Below the pieces are notes generated by a model that saw nothing but the letters and a program-made list of their open reading frames with translations, was not told the DNA's origin and did no database searches. DNA of 64,000 bases from an uncultured Archangium sp. (GTDB taxonomy: Bacteria > Myxococcota > Myxococcia > Myxococcales > Myxococcaceae). Where the stretch lies: the NCBI GenBank assembly GCA_903905455.1, contig CAIVGN010000017.1:1-64000 (forward strand), written 5' to 3'. The position numbers and the translations under genes are program-made. Shown here in pieces: positions 41,658-50,079 of the stretch (the first letter of the stretch is position 1; each line of letters begins with the position of its first letter).

Positions 41658-42488
41658 TCACTTCGCGCGCAGCCGCTCGACGGCGGCGATGGCCGTGTCT
41701 CCGGGGGAGCGCACCGGCTCGAGCGCCTCGAGGGCGGCGGCGTGGGCGCGGGGCACGGCGAGGACGTTGGCGTCGATGAGCCCCTCGAACACGTCGGCCT
41801 TCGCGCCGCCGAAGTTGTCGGGCCGGAACGCGGGGCTGAAGTGCCAGAAGCAGGCGTAGTCGTGCTCGAGCAGGCGCTCGATGACGGCGGGCGCGGCGGC
41901 CGATGCGGGGTGGGCCACGAAGATCGCGGGCTGCGTGGCCGAGATCAGCTGCCGGGCGCCGTCGAGCACCGCGAACTCCATGCCCCCCGCGTCGATCTTG
42001 ATCAGCGCGCAGTCCTCGAGCTGCAGCGAGTCGAGGGCGAAGACCGGCACCGGCTCCCCCTCGGCGTACGCGCCGAGGTGCAGGTCTCCGAAGTTGCCGG
42101 GCGTCGCGTAGTCGATGGGCGGCACCTGCAGCGAGCCCTTCGCTGCGCCGACCGCGCCGAACATCGCGCGTAGCCACTTCACGCCGTTGAGCGTGGCGTT
42201 GGTGCACAACAGCTGGTGCATCACCCGCTGCGGCTCGAAAGCGAAGACCGTGCCGCCGGGGCCGACCTGCTTGGCGAAGAAGACCGCGTGGGTACCCACG
42301 TTGGCGCCCACGTCGATGGCCACGTCGCCGGGGCCGAGCATCGCGCCGAGCAACTCGAGCTCGGTCTCACCCCACTCGCCGTAGGTGTCGAGCGCGCGGC
42401 CTACGAGGAGATCCGTCGCCAGGTACGCCATCGGCCCGTGCCTGCAGTCCCGCACCCGCATCAACCCGGCCTCGTGGAGAAGTCGCAT
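41658..42488 (-). CDS. FkbM-family methyltransferase
   Basis: About 276 residues. The FkbM pattern is clear: DVAIDVGANVGTHAVFFAKQVGP for SAM, VFAFEPQRVMHQLLCTNATLNG, VPVFALDSLQLEDCALIKIDAGGMEFAVLDGA and a final helix pair. These enzymes O-methylate sugars or other small molecules, and are frequent in glycan or antibiotic loci. ATG 42488 is taken; upstream in-frame codons lack a family-like extension. It diverges from the esterase gene with about 107 bases between starts, and converges with the SDR gene nine bases away. Confidence 0.85.
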   Translation of the reverse strand: MRLLHEAGLMRVRDCRHGPMAYLATDLLVGRALDTYGEWGETELELLGAMLGPGDVAIDVGANVGTHAVFFAKQVGPGGTVFAFEPQRVMHQLLCTNATLNGVKWLRAMFGAVGAAKGSLQVPPIDYATPGNFGDLHLGAYAEGEPVPVFALDSLQLEDCALIKIDAGGMEFAVLDGARQLISATQPAIFVAHPASAAAPAVIERLLEHDYACFWHFSPAFRPDNFGGAKADVFEGLIDANVLAVPRAHAAALEALEPVRSPGDTAIAAVERLRAK

Positions 42489-42595
42489 GAGCGATCGGTA
42501 ACTGGGGCAGCGCGGGCCGCACTCGGCAAAGTTTGCCGGTGTCAGTGGTGTGACGCCCCTGTCTCCGCACCCCGGGCTGTGCTCTAGGAGGCCGC

Positions 42596-43654
42596 GTGAC
42601 GTCCCGACCACTTCTGCTCGCAGTCTCGGTCCTTCTCGTTGGTTGCGGAGGGACCGCGCCTGTCGTCTCCGACGGTGGTGGGGAGACGGACGCGGGGTCG
42701 ACGACCCCCGACGGCGGCTCGGTGGTGCAGGACGCGGGTACGAGGGTGGACGCGGGTACGCCCGACGCGGGCGCCCCCGACGCCGGCACGCGCGCGCCCG
42801 CGGCGGTGGGCTGCGTGACGGACGTGAGCGCGGGTCACCATTCCTTCGGCTGCGAGGGCCTCACCTACGAGGTCGAAGTCTCGGCCGCTTGCGCGCTCGG
42901 CGGCTGCGGCGTGGTGCTCGACGTGCACGGGGCGACGATGAGCGCCGCCTCGCAGAACAAGAGCACCAAGCTGCGCAGCCTTGCCCCGCCCCTGGGCTAC
43001 GTGGTGGTTCAGCCCAGCGCGGCCTCGCTGCTCGGGGTCGTATCGTGGACGCCGTCGCTCGACGACCCGAAGGTCTGGGCGTTCCTCACGGCGCTGCGCG
43101 AGGCCATGGTCATCAACCCGAAGAAGGTGCACGTCACCGGTTTCTCGCAGGGCGGCGCGATGACCTTCCGCTTCCTCTGTGCCCACGCCGACGAGCTCGC
43201 CTCGGTAGCGCCCGTCGCGGCGGGCGATGGCCAGTCGCTCCCCCTTGCCCTCGACTGCTCGTTCAGCGGCGCCGGCGCCCCCTCGCAGCAGGTGCCGGTG
43301 CTGCACATGCACGGCACCCTCGACACCCTGGTGAACGTGACCAAGGGCCAACAGCAGCGCGACGCGGCCATCGCGGGCTGGGGCCTCGGCTCGCCCACGG
43401 TGCTGTCGACCAGCGCTGGCTTCACGCGCACCCGGTACGCCTCGGCGACGGGAACGGTGTACGAGTACCTCGAGCACAGCTACTCGGTGGAGTTCCAGTT
43501 TGCGGTCCTCGGTGGCCACTGCCTGCCGGGGGGCGACGATCTCATCGCCAACGGCGACCTGGGCCAGACCATGTTCTTCAGCTGCGCGGCGCCGGTGGCC
43601 TTCACCTGGGGCGAGCAGGTGATGGCCTTCTTCGTGGCGCACCCCAGGCCCTGA
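42596..43654 (+). CDS. lipoprotein esterase of the PHB-depolymerase/feruloyl esterase (CE1) type
   Basis: A 352-residue secreted lipoprotein. The lipobox LAVSVLLVGCGG is followed by a DAG-rich linker (VQDAGTRVDAGTPDAGAPDAG, residues 45-66). The catalytic domain has LDVHGATMSA (oxyanion region), the nucleophile elbow HVTGFSQGGAMTFRF, a later PVLHMHGTLDTLVN with the acid Asp and a C-terminal His in VLGGHCLPGG. It would hydrolyse ester bonds of polyesters or plant feruloyl esters outside the cell. It starts with GTG and ends four bases before the DUF4239 gene. Confidence 0.87.
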   Translation: MTSRPLLLAVSVLLVGCGGTAPVVSDGGGETDAGSTTPDGGSVVQDAGTRVDAGTPDAGAPDAGTRAPAAVGCVTDVSAGHHSFGCEGLTYEVEVSAACALGGCGVVLDVHGATMSAASQNKSTKLRSLAPPLGYVVVQPSAASLLGVVSWTPSLDDPKVWAFLTALREAMVINPKKVHVTGFSQGGAMTFRFLCAHADELASVAPVAAGDGQSLPLALDCSFSGAGAPSQQVPVLHMHGTLDTLVNVTKGQQQRDAAIAGWGLGSPTVLSTSAGFTRTRYASATGTVYEYLEHSYSVEFQFAVLGGHCLPGGDDLIANGDLGQTMFFSCAAPVAFTWGEQVMAFFVAHPRP

Positions 43655-43658
43655 ACCC

Positions 43659-44450
43659 GTGAACGCGCTGCGCAGGCACGCCCGCCGGTTCGTCCGGCAC
43701 CTGTGGTGGATCTTCCTCGCGGTCACCGGCCTGTTCGCCACGCGGGCCGTGGTCCCCGAGGCGGTGCTGCGGTCGGCCGCCGAGGGCAGCGGCAACTTCC
43801 TGCAGGCCTTCGGCAGCATCTACGGGGTCATCGTCGCCTTCATCCTCTACATGGTGTGGCAGCAGCACAACGACACCCAGGTGGCCGTGGAGCGCGAGGC
43901 CGTCACCCTGGGGGAGCTCTTCCGCACCCTGGGGTGGTTCACCTCGTGGCCGGAGCGGGACGAGGTGCGCCGCCGGCTGCGCGCGTACTCGCGGGTGGTG
44001 CCCATGCTCAACGGCGCGAAGCCCGAGACCCCCGAGGAGGACGACAAGCGCCTGCTCGATCACTCGCTCAACGCCTTCCTGGGCTACGTGCCCTTGCCCC
44101 ACGAGGAGCGGCTGTACGCGCCCGCCTTCGACCTCTTCCACGACTTGAACCAGGTGCGGGAACACCGGCTCACCGTCTCCCGGCTCCACCTGCCCGAGGG
44201 GCTGCGGTGGTTCGTGTTTCTCGGCGGCGCGATCTGCGTGGCCTCGGTGTGGCTGCTGTGGATGGAGCGCGTCGACGTGCAGGCCCTGCTCACCGCGTGC
44301 ATGACCTGGGTCATCGTCGCGGTGGCGGCGTTGATCCTCGATCTCGACGACCCCTACAGCGGGGACTTCGTCGTGGACTGGGGCCGCTTCAACGAGGCCG
44401 CCGCGCGCATGGACGCGCTCCAGTGCCCGTCGATGGAGCCCAGGGCCTGA
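43659..44450 (+). CDS. DUF4239-like membrane protein
   Basis: A 263-residue membrane protein with four likely helices: residues ~13-30 (LWWIFLAVTGLFATRAVV), ~50-66 (FGSIYGVIVAFILYMVW), ~190-206 (FVFLGGAICVASVWLLW) and ~215-230. Between helices 2 and 3 lies a charged cytosolic domain (EREAVTLGELFRTL, HSLNAFLGYVP). This arrangement and the GSIYGVIVAFI motif fit DUF4239, bestrophin-related proteins of unknown function. GTG 43659 starts four bases after the esterase gene, so they may be co-transcribed. Confidence 0.8.
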   Translation: MNALRRHARRFVRHLWWIFLAVTGLFATRAVVPEAVLRSAAEGSGNFLQAFGSIYGVIVAFILYMVWQQHNDTQVAVEREAVTLGELFRTLGWFTSWPERDEVRRRLRAYSRVVPMLNGAKPETPEEDDKRLLDHSLNAFLGYVPLPHEERLYAPAFDLFHDLNQVREHRLTVSRLHLPEGLRWFVFLGGAICVASVWLLWMERVDVQALLTACMTWVIVAVAALILDLDDPYSGDFVVDWGRFNEAAARMDALQCPSMEPRA

Positions 44451-44454
44451 CCCG

Positions 44455-44907
44455 TCAGTACTTGACGATCAGCTTCTGCGGACCGCCACCCTCCAGGTGG
44501 GCGACGGCTGCGTCCTTGAACGACGGCGGGCCGAAGAGGCCCATCGCCCCTCGCGAGAAGCAGAAGCCCTCGGTGGGGATCCCGAAGAACCCGGTGTCGA
44601 TCTTCAGGTTGTCGTTCTCATCGTGGATCAGCGCGATGGCGTAGGTGCCGATGGGGAGGTCGTCCAGTTGCACCGTGAGGGTCCCGGCGTGCGCGGGGAT
44701 GGTCTGCTTGCGGAAGGCCGTCTGCTTCGTCTCCGAGAAGCCGTCCTGGGGGCGGTAGAGCGCGAGCAACACGTGGCCCTCGTCGTTCCGCAGGCCCGTG
44801 ATCTCCACCTGCATCGTGGCCGACGGCACGCCGGCGTCGGCGTCGAGGGCACCTGCGTCGATGTCGGCGAGCAGCGAGGAGATCAGCAGCGTGGCCAGGA
44901 GCTTCAT
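44455..44907 (-). CDS. DUF2141-type secreted protein
   Basis: A 150-residue protein with a signal peptide (KLLATLLISSLLADIDAG) and one beta-sandwich domain: TMQVEITGLRNDEGHVLLALYRPQDGFSET, then PAHAGTLTVQLDDLPIGTYAIALIHDENDNLKIDT and FFGIPTEGFCFSRGA. The HDEND and GIPxEGFGFS motifs define DUF2141, found in outer-membrane or periplasmic proteins of unknown function. Its ATG overlaps the stop of the upstream small gene (ATGA). It ends four bases beyond the convergent DUF4239 gene. Confidence 0.85.
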   Translation of the reverse strand: MKLLATLLISSLLADIDAGALDADAGVPSATMQVEITGLRNDEGHVLLALYRPQDGFSETKQTAFRKQTIPAHAGTLTVQLDDLPIGTYAIALIHDENDNLKIDTGFFGIPTEGFCFSRGAMGLFGPPSFKDAAVAHLEGGGPQKLIVKY

Positions 44908-45392
44908 GGGGTCACCCCGGTGGGCGGCGGCAAGGCGATGAAGGCGGCGAGGTCCCGGGCCAGGCCGGCGTCGGCGCGGGTGGCCTCGTCCTGCCCGGGG
45001 ATCCGCTGGATCTCCTTCGCCAGCTCTTCGGTCGTCTTCACCACGCGCATGTGCTCGGTGCTCACGAGGGCCAGGGCGGCCAGGAAGCTGCGAATGAAGA
45101 TGGCCGCCAGGCCACTCGCCTGGATCGCGGTGATCATCCCGTAGCGCTGCTTCTGCAGTTCCGCGGTATTCTTGTCGATCCTCGCCCGGACCTCGGGGCC
45201 TGGAGGCAGCAGGCCGCCCTTGATGACCGAGACCATGGTGATCTTCCCGAACTTCGCCGCCAACTGGCGGTGGTGGACCTCGAAGCGCTCCAGCGCGGGC
45301 ACCGTCGGCTCCAGGTACCAGACGAGCACCAGGACCGACCCGGAACGGCCGATGCGGCACTCCTTCCGCTCCTCGAGGATCTCGACACCCAT
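44904..45392 (-). CDS. small hypothetical protein coupled to the DUF2141 gene
   Basis: About 162 residues, cytosolic. It starts MGVEILEERKECRIGRSG and has SVLVLVWYLEPTVPALERFEVHHRQLAAKFGKITMVSVI, a beta-alpha-beta pattern reminiscent of SpoIIAA/STAS-like domains, then helices (AIQASGLAAIFIRSFLAALALVS) and KTTEELAKEIQ. The tail is Pro/Ala-rich. ATG 45392 is preferred; ATG 45437 adds 15 residues. Its stop overlaps the DUF2141 start. It is divergent from the CapA-like gene. STAS-like assignment is only suggestive. Confidence 0.6.
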   Translation of the reverse strand: MGVEILEERKECRIGRSGSVLVLVWYLEPTVPALERFEVHHRQLAAKFGKITMVSVIKGGLLPPGPEVRARIDKNTAELQKQRYGMITAIQASGLAAIFIRSFLAALALVSTEHMRVVKTTEELAKEIQRIPGQDEATRADAGLARDLAAFIALPPPTGVTP

Positions 45393-45544
45393 TTCTTCAC
45401 CGTAGTCGAGTCGAACGACAGGCGTCCCTGTAGGCATTCGCGTCGCGAGGCTGCGACCGTTGCTGGCTGGCGAAGGTGGAGGGCGCACCCCGGGCCCTGC
45501 ACCTCGCCGCTCTGCCCGCTACGGGGCTGTTGCACCGCCGTCTG

Positions 45545-45568
45545 CTGATCAACGGGCTGATCAGCGGG
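45545..45568. promoter_or_regulatory. tandem 12-bp direct repeat between divergent genes
   Basis: CTGATCAACGGG is followed at once by CTGATCAGCGGG, differing at one position, 16 bases before the CapA-like start and about 150 bases from the divergent start at 45392. The core TGATCA is palindromic. A pair of in-phase repeats in a divergent promoter region could be an operator for a dimeric regulator; no binding protein is known here. Confidence 0.35.
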
Positions 45569-45584
45569 CATACTCGCCGCACCC

Positions 45585-46829
45585 GTGACGCCGTCCCTGT
45601 TGCTCCTCCTCGCGCTGAGCCAGTCGCCCTCGCGGGTGAGCCTCGTCTTCGGCGGCGACGTCATCCCCCACGACCCCATCAAGCACGTGGCCTCTTCCCG
45701 CGCGCGGCTCGCCGAGGGCGGCAACAACGGCGGGTGGGATCACGTGCTGGGGCCGCTCTCGCCGGTGCTGCAGCGCGCCGACTTCGCCATCGTCAACCTC
45801 GAGACGCCCATCGTGGTGCTCAAGAAGCCCGAGGTGGGCGACATGGTGTTCAACGCCCAGCCGCCGCTGCTCGCGGCCCTCAAGCGCGTGGGCGTCGACG
45901 TGGCCACCTTCGCCAACAACCACTGCCTCGACCAGCACCGCGAAGGCATCGTCTCCACGCGTGGGTACCTGCGCGAGGCGCAGTTGCTGACCGCCGGCTC
46001 GGCCGAGAACGAAGACGCGGCCTGGACGCCGGTGGTGCTCGAGAAGAACGGCCTGCGCATCGGCATCCTCGCGGTCTCGCGCTGGCTCAACGGCTTCAAC
46101 AACAAGAAGGACCCGGCCCAGCCCCACGTGCCCACGGTGCCCTACGCCCGGGAGCCGATCACCGGCGGCCACCCGGTCGACGACTTCCTCGCCACCATCC
46201 GCGCACGGTCAGCCGAGGTCGACGTGCTGCTGGTGAGCATCCACTGGGGCGAGGAGTACCAGTTCGCGCCCTCCCAGGAGGACCGCAAGCTCGCCCGCCA
46301 GATGCTCGACGCCGGCGCCTTCGCGGTCATCGGCCACCACCCGCACGTGCTCCAGCCCGTGGAGTTCGTGGAGCGCAGCGCCGGCGGCAAGGGCCTCGTG
46401 GTGTTCTCCCTGGGCAACCTCGTCTCGAACCAGGACTTCGCCGACGTCAACGGCAGCAAGCGTGACGGGCTGCTCGTCGAGCTCGTGCTGGTGCGCGAGA
46501 CCCCCACCGGCCCGGTGCGCCTGGCCTCGGTCAAGGGCGTGCCCGTGGCCACCGAGAACAAGCTGGGCGGGGGCAAGAAGCGCAACGTGCAGGCGGTGCT
46601 CCTCGACGACGAACTCGAGGCCATCGACGAGCGCCTGCTCGACCTGCGGGGCCGGGTCGATCTCCGCTCGCGAGACGAGAAGAAGACCCTCGAGCAGCGC
46701 CGCAAGGTGGGCCTCGCGCGGCGCGCGCGCATCGAGAGCTTCGTGCTCCCGGGCATGCTCGATCGCGGCTCCGAGTCGACCGCCGCCCTTACGCGCCCCG
46801 GACGCGACCCTGAGTCTTTGACACCCTGA
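45585..46829 (+). CDS. CapA-family metallophosphatase-like protein
   Basis: A 414-residue protein of the CapA/PgsA poly-gamma-glutamate family with a signal-like N-terminus (SLLLLLALSQS). Calcineurin-like motifs: VSLVFGGDVIPHD, ADFAIVNLETPI, FANNHCLDQHREGIVST, LVSIHWGEEYQFAP and FAVIGHHPHVLQPVE, with GLVVFSLGNLVSNQ at the end of the core. These supply metal ligands (Asp, Asn, His). The last 90 residues are charged and helical. It may act in capsule or peptide-polymer handling; no capsule synthesis genes are adjacent. GTG 45585 is the start. Confidence 0.88.
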   Translation: MTPSLLLLLALSQSPSRVSLVFGGDVIPHDPIKHVASSRARLAEGGNNGGWDHVLGPLSPVLQRADFAIVNLETPIVVLKKPEVGDMVFNAQPPLLAALKRVGVDVATFANNHCLDQHREGIVSTRGYLREAQLLTAGSAENEDAAWTPVVLEKNGLRIGILAVSRWLNGFNNKKDPAQPHVPTVPYAREPITGGHPVDDFLATIRARSAEVDVLLVSIHWGEEYQFAPSQEDRKLARQMLDAGAFAVIGHHPHVLQPVEFVERSAGGKGLVVFSLGNLVSNQDFADVNGSKRDGLLVELVLVRETPTGPVRLASVKGVPVATENKLGGGKKRNVQAVLLDDELEAIDERLLDLRGRVDLRSRDEKKTLEQRRKVGLARRARIESFVLPGMLDRGSESTAALTRPGRDPESLTP

Positions 46830-46917
46830 CGGCCCTCGGAGACTCGCCGCGCCCGCTGGCATCCCGAGCCGCGACGGCTACTTCGCCGGGTGCAGGCCTT
46901 GCAACGGCCCGGCCTCC

Positions 46918-48357
46918 ATGGCCCGCCTCGAACAACTCACCGAGTACCTGTTCACCCACCCGGGCAGCTCGATGTCGCTCGACTCGGATACGCCCGGTTT
47001 CTACATCGACGCGGGGGGCTCGGCGACGGCGGTGTTCCGTCACCCCATTCGCACCGGGCAGATCCTCCTGTTGTTCGCCGACCTGGTGCCGCGCGACAAG
47101 AGCCAGGACTTCCTCACGGGCACGCCCACCGACTTCGTCTTCGAGAGCCGCAAGGGCTCGCTGGCGGTGCACATGGTGATTCACGGCAGCGACCTGAAGG
47201 TGCGCGTCAAGCCGGCGCGCGCGGGCGAGGAGATGATGATCGGCGGGCGGGGCCTGTCGTCCGACTCCGCGCTGACCCGGCCCGCGCCGCCGCCGCCGCC
47301 GACCAGCGCCGACACGCCGCGGCCGAACCTGATGGCGATCATCGCGCAGCTCCCCGAGCAGCGGGTCAGCCACCTGCACCTCACGCCCGACCACCACGCC
47401 TTCGCCCGCGTCGACGGCCAGGTGCGCGCGCTCTCCGAGCTGGGTCCCTTCACCGCGTCGGAGATTCGCGAGGCGGTGCTCTCGCTCGCCCCCCAGGCGC
47501 AGCGCGAGCAGCTGGGCAAGAAGCCGGCGTTCGAGTTCAGCCACGTCTCGAAGGACGCGGTGTTTCACGTGCGCGGCCAGCTGGGGCGTGAGGGCTTGAG
47601 CGTGGTGGTGCGCGCGCTGCCCAAGGCGGTGCCCACGCCCGCGAGCCTCGGGCTGCCCGACGACTTCCTGCAGGTGCTGCGCGGTGGAGGCCTGTGGGTG
47701 GTGGCCGGCGGCGCAGGGCAGGGCACCTCGACCACCGTCGCCTCGCTGGTGCAAGCGGCGCTCGAGGCCCGGCCCATGACCGTGTGCACCCTCGAGTCAC
47801 CCATCGACTACGTGCTCGAGGCCAGGTGCGGGCTGGTGCGCCAGCTCGAGGTCGGGGCTCACGTGCCCTCGTTCGCCGCCGCCCTCGACGAGTCGCGCCG
47901 CGACGACGACGACCTGGTGGTGGTGGGGCAGCTCGACGACGCGCAGACGCTCGCCGCGGCGCTCACGCTCGCCGACCGGGGTCGCCTGGTGCTCGGGGTG
48001 CTGCACGCCCGGACGGCGATGAACGCGGTGCAGAAGCTCGTCGACCTGAGCCAGGGCAAGCCGGCGGCCCTGGCCTCGGTGCTCCGCGGGGTGTTCGCCC
48101 AGAGCCTCGTGCCCAACGTCAACCAGGGCCGCAGCCTGTGCTGGGAGCTGCTGCCCGGGTCTGACGTGGTGAAGGCCTTCGTGCGCGATGGGGTGCTGGG
48201 CACGCTGCCCACGCTGTTCACCCGCACCGCCGACCAGTCGTTGATGCAGCTCCTGGTCCGCGGGGAGATCGAGCTCGAGGTCGCGCTCGCCTGTGCCCGG
48301 GACCGGGGCTGGTTCGAAGAGCAGCTGGCCCGCGTGGCCCACCCGCGCGCGGCCTGA
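46918..48357 (+). CDS. PilT-like protein with degenerate ATPase motifs
   Basis: A 479-residue relative of PilT/GspE ATPases. Residues 1-105 and ~135-235 each resemble the PilT N-terminal domain (YIDAGGSATAVFRH, HLHLTPDHHAFARVDGQV), so this domain appears duplicated. The RecA-like half has VVAGGAGQGTSTTVASLV where PilT has a GxxGxGKST P-loop: the Lys is replaced by Thr. The Walker B/Glu site reads DLVVVGQLDD, with Gln for Glu. The His box region (LVLGVLHARTAM) keeps His. It probably binds or regulates a pilus motor rather than hydrolysing ATP; this is inference. A PilZ gene converges with it. Confidence 0.85.
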   Translation: MARLEQLTEYLFTHPGSSMSLDSDTPGFYIDAGGSATAVFRHPIRTGQILLLFADLVPRDKSQDFLTGTPTDFVFESRKGSLAVHMVIHGSDLKVRVKPARAGEEMMIGGRGLSSDSALTRPAPPPPPTSADTPRPNLMAIIAQLPEQRVSHLHLTPDHHAFARVDGQVRALSELGPFTASEIREAVLSLAPQAQREQLGKKPAFEFSHVSKDAVFHVRGQLGREGLSVVVRALPKAVPTPASLGLPDDFLQVLRGGGLWVVAGGAGQGTSTTVASLVQAALEARPMTVCTLESPIDYVLEARCGLVRQLEVGAHVPSFAAALDESRRDDDDLVVVGQLDDAQTLAAALTLADRGRLVLGVLHARTAMNAVQKLVDLSQGKPAALASVLRGVFAQSLVPNVNQGRSLCWELLPGSDVVKAFVRDGVLGTLPTLFTRTADQSLMQLLVRGEIELEVALACARDRGWFEEQLARVAHPRAA

Positions 48358-48379
48358 AGGGCGCCACCCGCGGGGGGAG

Positions 48380-48736
48380 CTACTCCCCGGCGTGCAACGC
48401 GGTCTCGAGCGGCGCCGCGGGGCGCAGCACGGCCTTGAGCTCCGAGGACAGGTGCTCGAAGCGCACCGCGAACAGGTGCCGGCCGTCGGGCGCGGTCTGG
48501 CGCCGGAGCACGTGACCGCTGAGCCGGTGCGGAGCCGCGCCCGCCAACTGGAGCAGCAACTCGATGGGCGCGGCGTCGGGCAGCGGGCCGTCTCCCACCA
48601 GCAGCGCCCCTCCAGCCGAGAGATCCTCGACCAGGTACGAGCCCACGTACTTCGCGCGGGCAAAGACGACGGCGGTGGCGGAGACGGGGGTGCGCGCGTG
48701 CTGGCGCCGTTCACTTCGATTGCTGGAATACGGCAT
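48380..48736 (-). CDS. PilZ-domain protein
   Basis: A 118-residue single-domain PilZ protein. The c-di-GMP-binding motifs are present: RRQHART at the N-terminus (RxxxR) and EDLSAGGALL (D/NxSxxG). A beta-barrel pattern follows (IELLLQLAGAAPHRLSGHVL, RHLFAVRFEHLS). Such proteins change partner activity when c-di-GMP binds. It converges with the PilT-like gene 22 bases away, so a link to pilus regulation is attractive but not shown. Confidence 0.88.
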   Translation of the reverse strand: MPYSSNRSERRQHARTPVSATAVVFARAKYVGSYLVEDLSAGGALLVGDGPLPDAAPIELLLQLAGAAPHRLSGHVLRRQTAPDGRHLFAVRFEHLSSELKAVLRPAAPLETALHAGE

Positions 48737-48864
48737 GGGGTTGGGGGAAGTGATTCACGCCCCGTGCCGCGCGCGGCGCCCTCGGGGGGCCGGGGGAGCC
48801 CCCTGGGTCAGGCCCGGTCGACGGGTCGCCCACCTCCCTCCCGGTGACGGGTAGAGTGGAGGCC

Positions 48865-50079
48865 ATGCACTCGCGCCTCACCTGCCACCTCCACGCGGGG
48901 GCCGACGCGGTCGCCTCGTGCCAGGGCTGCCTCAAGCCCATCTGCGCGCCCTGCACCGTGATGGAAGGGTCGCTCGAGTTCTGTGCCCCCTGCGCCTCGG
49001 CGCACCGCAAGCGCCGCGGGTTCGGCCGGGCCCTGGTGGGCGTGGCGCTGGTGGCCGTGCTCGGCGGGGGCGCCGGCGCGGTCTCGTGGCTGGGCTCGCG
49101 GCCCAGGCCCTTGCCGCCGGCCCCTCCCGCGCCGCCGAAGTACGGCGCCTCCACCGGTCGCGTCGAGGAGCTGCGCAAGAAGCTCGCCCTCGAGCCGTGC
49201 GACCGCAAGGCCGTGCTCGGCCTCACCGAGAGCCTGCTCAAGGGTGACGCGCCCCGCGAGGTCATCGGCGTGGTCGACGACTTCCTCGGCCGGTGCGGCG
49301 CCTACGAGCGCCTGGTGTGGGACAAGTTCGCGGCGCACAAGCGCCTGAGCGAGTTCCCCCAGGCCGCCGCGGCCGCGAGCGTGTTGATGGCCCAGGACCC
49401 CATGGACCACGACTACCCGTGGTGGCGCGGCGAGATGCTCGAGGCCGCGGGCCAGACCGAGGAGGCCATCGTCGACTACCGCCTCGCGATGTCGCTGCTC
49501 CCGCGCATCAACTACGTGCCCACCATGCTCACCGACGCGCTCTTCAAGGTGGGCCGCCCCTGCGAGGCCGAGGCGCCGTTGAACATCTACCTCTACTTCC
49601 ACCCGGAAGCGCGCAGCGCCTCGGCCATCGAGACGCGGCTGGCGAAGCTGGAGGCGGCGAAGTGCGAGGTGTCGCTCGGCGAGGGCACCGCGGTCTTCAC
49701 CGCCCCCCGCGGCGCCACGGCGTTTCGCGGCCAGGTGAAGATCAACGGCAAGGCCACCGGCACGTTCATCGTCGACACCGGCGCCACCTCGGTGGTGCTC
49801 TCGCGGTCGTTCGCCGACAAGCTCGCCCTGGCCGCCCCGACGCGCGAGATCCGCCTGCGCACCGCGGCCGGGCTCAAGTCAGCGCAGCTCACCACCCTCG
49901 ACCTGGTGCAGACCCAGGGCGCGAAGAGCCACCACCTCGAGGCGGCGATCATCGACGACTTCGGCGAGGACGGCCTGCTGGGCCTGAGCTTCCTGAGCCG
50001 CTTCGAGGTGCAGCTCGACTCCGGCAAGCGCACCCTCACGCTGCGGCCGCGCAAGGTGGCCCCCGCGCCGCTTCACTGA
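48865..50079 (+). CDS. membrane protein with B-box-type zinc finger, TPRs and retropepsin-like protease domain
   Basis: About 404 residues. The N-terminus has a B-box-like zinc finger ([21 protein letters not shown], then CTV and CAPCASAH), followed by a transmembrane helix ([21 protein letters not shown]). The middle is helical and TPR-like ([26 protein letters not shown]). The C-terminus is a single-chain retropepsin-type aspartic protease: [22 protein letters not shown] has the DTGA active site, then [12 protein letters not shown]. It would act on the far side of the membrane. ATG 48865 follows GGAGG. Dimerisation would be needed for activity. Confidence 0.85.
   Translation: MHSRLTCHLHAGADAVASCQGCLKPICAPCTVMEGSLEFCAPCASAHRKRRGFGRALVGVALVAVLGGGAGAVSWLGSRPRPLPPAPPAPPKYGASTGRVEELRKKLALEPCDRKAVLGLTESLLKGDAPREVIGVVDDFLGRCGAYERLVWDKFAAHKRLSEFPQAAAAASVLMAQDPMDHDYPWWRGEMLEAAGQTEEAIVDYRLAMSLLPRINYVPTMLTDALFKVGRPCEAEAPLNIYLYFHPEARSASAIETRLAKLEAAKCEVSLGEGTAVFTAPRGATAFRGQVKINGKATGTFIVDTGATSVVLSRSFADKLALAAPTREIRLRTAAGLKSAQLTTLDLVQTQGAKSHHLEAAIIDDFGEDGLLGLSFLSRFEVQLDSGKRTLTLRPRKVAPAPLH

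Noticed and set aside
45549-45566. TGATCA palindromes as a transposon end
   Set aside because: No transposase or matching opposite end was seen.
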